Source of the DNA: Epiperipatus broadwayi
Lineage: Eukaryota; Onychophora; Udeonychophora; Euonychophora; Peripatidae
Length of the DNA stretch: 64,000 nt
Direction of reading: 5' to 3'
NCBI GenBank assembly: GCA_028023455.1
Contig: JAQFVV010012418.1
Span: 8,739,244-8,803,243 of the forward strand
This document shows positions 59,145-64,000 of this stretch, piece after piece; position 1 is the stretch's first letter; the number at the start of each line of letters is the position of its first letter. A program made the position numbers and the translations under genes. The notes beneath the pieces are model-generated. The model was not told where the DNA came from, did no database searches, and worked only from the letters and a program-made list of their open reading frames with translations.

Positions 59145-61611
59145 TTCTTACAAAATGCGAACTTAAAATAATCCCAATTTAACGTGTTGCATAAAATGAC
59201 TTCATAGATATAGACTAGATAATCAGGAAAGAGTTGTATATTTTGATAACATTGCAATTACTTATCCCAAAGTAACAAAACTGCTATTTTGAAAAGCATA
59301 ACTGCAATGATATAAAATATCAAACTCTTACTTGCTCTTACACAATATGGGAAAACCTGAAAGATTTGTTGACATCTTTTATCTGAGAAAATATTCATAT
59401 TAGTGTGTTTTTATCCTCTTTTTTTCTAATATTTTTATCCAATTTTTATTTATTTATTAAGAAGTTCATTAACTTTTCATATTGTATCTTCAGTACACAC
59501 AAAATCAACTAAAAATACAGATTAAAGCATTCATAAAAGTTAGGGAAAAGATTGTGTCAGTACTTTTTTGTCTAGGGACAGGAAAGTAAATAAAGATTTA
59601 TTTTCTTTTAACACTGCTCAATAATTATTTCTTGTCTGAAAGAATTTGCAATTTGATTTTCAACATCAAGTGTAATTGAGGAAATGAAATATAAAAATTA
59701 GTGACAAAATAATTCATGGTGCAATTTCTAGTTACCATTTAAGATGAGCTAGGACAGCCACATGCCTTCTATATTTTTTAAAAAAAATTTATGTGATATT
59801 TGATTTTGTATAAATAATATAATGTGCAATTCTCCTTTATTTTTAGTTTCAATTTTGCTTGACAAAATCTTTTTTCTAAATGTCTTGCAATTTTTGGACC
59901 AACTGCTTTTTGGTGTATTTATTTTGTTTTGCTATTTTATTTCGTTTCTTTATGCTTTCTCGCACAGCTGTTGAGATTTTTTTTAAAAAAACTAAGACAT
60001 TAGGATTACCATAAGTTGTTTAAATTATGTCCTGAGTGTTATTAACCAATTATAAGATTTTTGTAAGTGCAACTCGACTTTTTACGTTGTACTAAATGAA
60101 TTGTGGCAAGCAATAATAAAATATTAATAAGTTGTGGTTAGTAATCTCAATTTCATTCATGACAGTGCTATTTTTATTTCCATCACTCCAATTGTTATTA
60201 TGTAAAAGATTTGATAATAAATATTTTAATTATACTGTTTTATCATTATTCATTGTATAAAAAGATATGTACATATTTGTTTTTAGATCAATATCTATCA
60301 AACTATGAATATAATTACAAATAGTACTATTTAATTCAACCAATCCTGATTAAAAAAAGAAATTATCCATCATATTATTTTAACTATAAAAATAAATATT
60401 TCATAACAAAAATCTAATTTTTTTTTTATATCAAGATGATTATCATATTAAAATTTTAAGAATAATTATTAATAATTTGCAATGAGGATAATTATAATAA
60501 TTTGCAATCAATCTATATTTTTTTTTAATATTTTTTTTGGAATTTAGCAGTTGAAGTTAGGAAATATAAAAGTTCTGAAGAAAATTACTGGGGTAATCGA
60601 AACTGTAAACTGTAAAAGAGAGTGGTAAATAAAGCATTGTGTAACAGTAGTAAAGTGCTGCGTGGATAATTTAGTATTATATGCTATATTTCTTTTCTAA
60701 TAATTTTTTTTTTTCATAACAAGACTATGTAATGAGCAAAATAAATTTTACCACTATTGCATTCTTGAGTATCATAATTTATATATATTTCAAATTGATA
60801 AATTAAAAAATCAGTATAATCTTTTTAAAGAAAAGAATTGAAAAACAATTATTAATTGTTCATGTCAGATGCAGTTTTCAATAAAGAAAAAAAAATTCTC
60901 ACAGAAAAAATCTATTAAATTAAAGAATTCACAACTAACATTAGTTTAGACTAATCAGAGGGATGGAAAGCTTTTGGTAGACATATAATGTATAAAGAAA
61001 TCATAGCTATAGAGCATTTAAAACAATATGTATAAGTTGGGTTTAGATGTGTGGAGGCAGACATTGAGTGTGGTACCTGAAAAGTGGGGCTAAATGTTAA
61101 GGTCGATAAAAATTAAAAATTTAATTTTTCCCCCCATTGTTTAAGTTAAAGTCTATTTGGGCCATTTAAATTAATTTGTTAGAAATTTGTTATGTTCTCA
61201 TGTATCTTTCAATAAAAATCATCAATAATTGTGCTATATTGTTATTTAATTGCCTGAATTAATATACTGATGAATTTTTTGATCTTTTACTCACTGCTAA
61301 AAAAAAAAAGGAAGGTTGGTATGCACATTTAATTGTTAAATTCAATTATTTTGACAGCTTTTTTATATTACACAGCTACAAAATTGATCCTGGGACTTTA
61401 ATTCGAGCAACAAACCATACAAAGCAATACACTGCTTATAGTATAGATCTTTATATACCTCTCTATGTTTTAAATGTTAATTATTCCTACTATTTGTTTA
61501 TGAAATCAAATAATGATTATATAATTGGCTTTTGGCAATAATGTTTTTATCCACACTGTGGCTTTGGTTTTTTAGTACACAAACTGAATAATAGTTTGTA
61601 AGATGTAAAAA
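59145..61611. other. intergenic AT-rich stretch, no gene seen
   Basis: Low-complexity A/T sequence with scattered homopolymer runs. No coding frame, inverted repeat or RNA gene is supported. Confidence 0.5.
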
Positions 61612-62028
61612 ATGATTATCCATGAACGTCCATCTGCTACTCAGTACTTATTTAAAAAAAGGTTTTTGCTTTTAATAATTAAACTTCCTGCTTTGATACG
61701 AATATTCTATTATTTTTTTATCTGGCTTGCTTACTTGATTGTTTATATAAATAAGAGTTTTTCATATTTTTCACATTTCATATATAATAATCAAGAATTT
61801 GCAATATTTTATTATTTTATGATAAAATTTCATGCAATTTTTGAGAAACTATTTGACATTATGAATTTTAATTACTTTGTGTTACCTTTTCATAAATTGA
61901 ATTTAAAGATGTGGATGCTTTTTTTACTGTTTCCTTATTTTTTTGACAATGTCATGTTATTTTATATTGCTAGTTGTGTTGTAACTGATATAATGTTGTG
62001 CATCAATAAATCAATATTCCTAACTTAA
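61612..62028 (+). other. 138-codon open frame, probably not a gene
   Basis: Starts ATG (MIIHERPSATQYLF) and ends TAA at 62026-62028. The product would be Phe/Ile/Leu/Tyr-rich with several membrane-like segments, as expected from T-rich noise. No family is recognised, no splice sites or UTR features stand out, and no homologous copy is in the window. Kept because it is the longest start-to-stop frame outside transposons. Confidence 0.15.
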
Positions 62029-63177
62029 ACTTATCTTTATATTTGTTTCTGATGCATATACACATTTCTTAAACATTTTATATATATATTTCAATTAGGC
62101 AAATATTAATCTATTTTTCTCTCTGTTATCTCTCAATATTACTTCTTAAGATAGCTGAATAAATTAAGCAAAGATAGATACTTATTTATCAATTAAAATA
62201 GTAAAAAAATTATAATGCCTGTGAAGCTCTACCATGTGAAATAAATGAAAGCCATATTAGGACTGACTTAAAACCAACCTTTTTGCAATAATATTGGATG
62301 AGTTTTTCAATAAAATAACTTTTTTTCAAAAATTAATGTTAAAAATAAAAAATGCAGCTATAACCATGGTGATGGAATATGCAGATGTTTTTGTGTAAAA
62401 TTGATTGATATTAATGCAAAAATAAAAATTCATCAAATCTTATTCAAATAATTTATTCTTAACTTAATCATAAACATTCTTAATTAATGGTCTTTAAAAA
62501 AATAGTCATATATTTAATCGCTTGAAAGATCAAGTTTCATTTACCTGTGCAAGTGACAAGTTAAGCTTCAACCAATTTTTTTTTTTTGTACTCTGATACA
62601 GTGATACTCGAACACAAGTATGTCAATAATGCAGGTCACATGCAGACCATACACAAAAAAACCTGCAGCCCTCCAATATTGGTAATCATAATGGTTATAT
62701 ATTTTTTGACAATACTGGATTTTTTAAATTATGATTATACATACATAAATGAATTGAGTAAATGCTACTTGTATGTTATTCTGTCTATCAAGCTTGGCAG
62801 ATGATTTTTTTGAAAATATAGTTTCAGGGGTATAAATAAATATTAAAAAACAAAATGGTTGACAAGTAGCGGATGTATTTAATATTTACAATTGTTATGT
62901 TAAAAAAAATTCTGCAAAAATTAATTATAATATTACCAATTTATTTATTATTATTTTTTGTATTAAATTAACTTATTAATATAAAAATAATAAAAATCTA
63001 AGAAATGCAAAGTATCATATTGTGTGCTTTTTAGAAGGCAATCGTACCTTTGTAAATACTTCACTGCGTGCTATTCTGTCAAGGAAAATCCCAAACTTTC
63101 ATCATTTTTTCAAAAACACACTTTAAAATTTTTTTGTATTTATTCAGTGTAATACTGCAGCATGTATTAATAATATG
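62029..63177. other. intergenic AT-rich stretch, no gene seen
   Basis: Short T-run and A-run repeats only. The frame at 62586-62804 is short and without a recognised domain. Confidence 0.5.
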
Positions 63178-63329
63178 AAATATCAAATCACCTCAAATGT
63201 TAAGAAATTTTTAGCCACACTCTCTGTGAATCAATATATTTATTCACAGAAGGCATAGCTGAACAATTTTTAATATTTGAGGTGATTTGATATTTGAAAT
63301 TTCTTAATGTTTGAGGTGATTTGATATTT
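63178..63329. repeat. complex foldback: one left arm, two right arms
   Basis: The left arm at 63178-63211 ('aaatatcaaatcacctcaaa' and onward) is complementary to both 63265-63295 and 63298-63329, each containing TTTGAGGTGATTTGATATTT. A second hairpin, TCTGTGAA...TTCACAGA, lies between (63223-63250). The right arm has therefore been duplicated in tandem. No coding capacity. Confidence 0.8.
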
Positions 63330-64000
63330 ATTTTAGGTAACACTATGATCTGGAATTATAAACATATGAGACATGTTATTGTTTGCAAATGTGAGATACT
63401 TCCATGATTTAGAAAATCTGGTCAAGCCCATGCCATTCTGATGGTTTAATTGGGCTTTGAATGTTAATGAGAGTATACTGACAGTGGGTTTTTTTTTAAA
63501 TTATTAAAAATTCATAATAATGTTGAAGCCCTTTACCAGTATGAATAAAAAAAGATGCCTTGGAAAAGTACATTATAGTTTTTTTATTTAAAAAAAAGGG
63601 AATTACAATATTTTTGTATTGAAAAAATAAAATTTTATATTCGATGTATAGAAACTTCACCACAATTTGCAAAAAGTATAATCTCAAGCGGCATTACAAT
63701 ACAAATCATAAAGAATGCTATGATAAATATGTTGGGAAACTTCGAGAAGGTAAATATCAGAATTAAAACTGATCTTTAGAAAACAAAAAAATGTTTTTAC
63801 CAAGCCTACTGAGAATAATGAGGCTGTTGTTAAAACTAGCTATTTATTAGCATACTTAATTGCAAGCAAGTCAAAAACATTTGCTGAAGGGAAATTTAGC
63901 ATGAATGTATTGTTAAAACAGTAGAAGTGTTATGTCTAGAACAATTAAAGAAGTTTAAAAATATAAGTTTATCTTGAAATACCATTGCTAGTGGAATTGA
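63330..64000. other. AT-rich end of window, no gene seen
   Basis: Short frames only. No exon, repeat or RNA is supported up to the window edge. Confidence 0.45.

Overview
The window is strongly AT-rich, intron-bearing animal nuclear DNA, full of decayed transposable elements. Jockey/CR1-like and RTE-like non-LTR retrotransposons, a BED-finger transposon relic, many short inverted-repeat elements and long T-rich introns fit an arthropod, most likely an insect. That assignment is inference from element style, not from a marker gene. There are no operons, no CRISPR array and no prokaryotic gene. No host gene is complete here.

One host gene is supported on the + strand. Its exons at 25668-25808, 26318-26355 and 37922-38149 have GT-AG borders and compatible phases. 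The last exon encodes a leucine-zipper-like coiled coil, a stop and a 3' UTR with AATAAA signals. A Ser/Pro/Asn-rich exon at 21224-21607 probably belongs to the same gene, but its phase does not join the next exon directly. I do not recognise the protein. Its introns hold a six-unit tandem array (about 21.68-22.6 kb), a small minisatellite (29.3-29.7 kb), and an ancient minus-strand RTE copy (32.19-37.27 kb) split by a later insertion with a BED-type zinc-finger reading.

Left third (1-20 kb): mostly gene-free AT-rich sequence, with a SINE-like repeat (3.8 kb), two partial copies of a dispersed repeat (5.9-6.3 and 9.5-9.8 kb), a GC-richer island with a duplicated TATA-like motif (8.3 kb), a 495-bp foldback (10.98-11.48 kb), three 3' fragments of jockey-like elements (9.2, 11.5-12.7, 12.7-13.2 kb) and a nearly full-length minus-strand jockey-like element at 15.3-19.1 kb. 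A longer + strand copy of the dispersed repeat follows at 20.0-20.6 kb.

Right part (38.4-64 kb): three TIR elements (38.97, 39.75 and 43.94 kb), a strongly decayed LINE (45.7-47.5 kb), the best-preserved RTE-like element (48.2-51.1 kb, + strand, several frameshifts), a much older tandem-oriented RTE copy (52.5-55.0 kb), a TIR element with a SINE-like core followed by a second copy (56.5-57.3 kb), a tRNA-Gly(UCC)-like gene or pseudogene (57.6 kb), a degenerate repeat cluster ending in a perfect 137-bp tandem duplication (58.2-59.1 kb) and a complex foldback (63.2 kb). I see no evidence of a dedicated new multi-gene system. The novelty lies in the unidentified gene and in several apparently unnamed repeat and MITE families.
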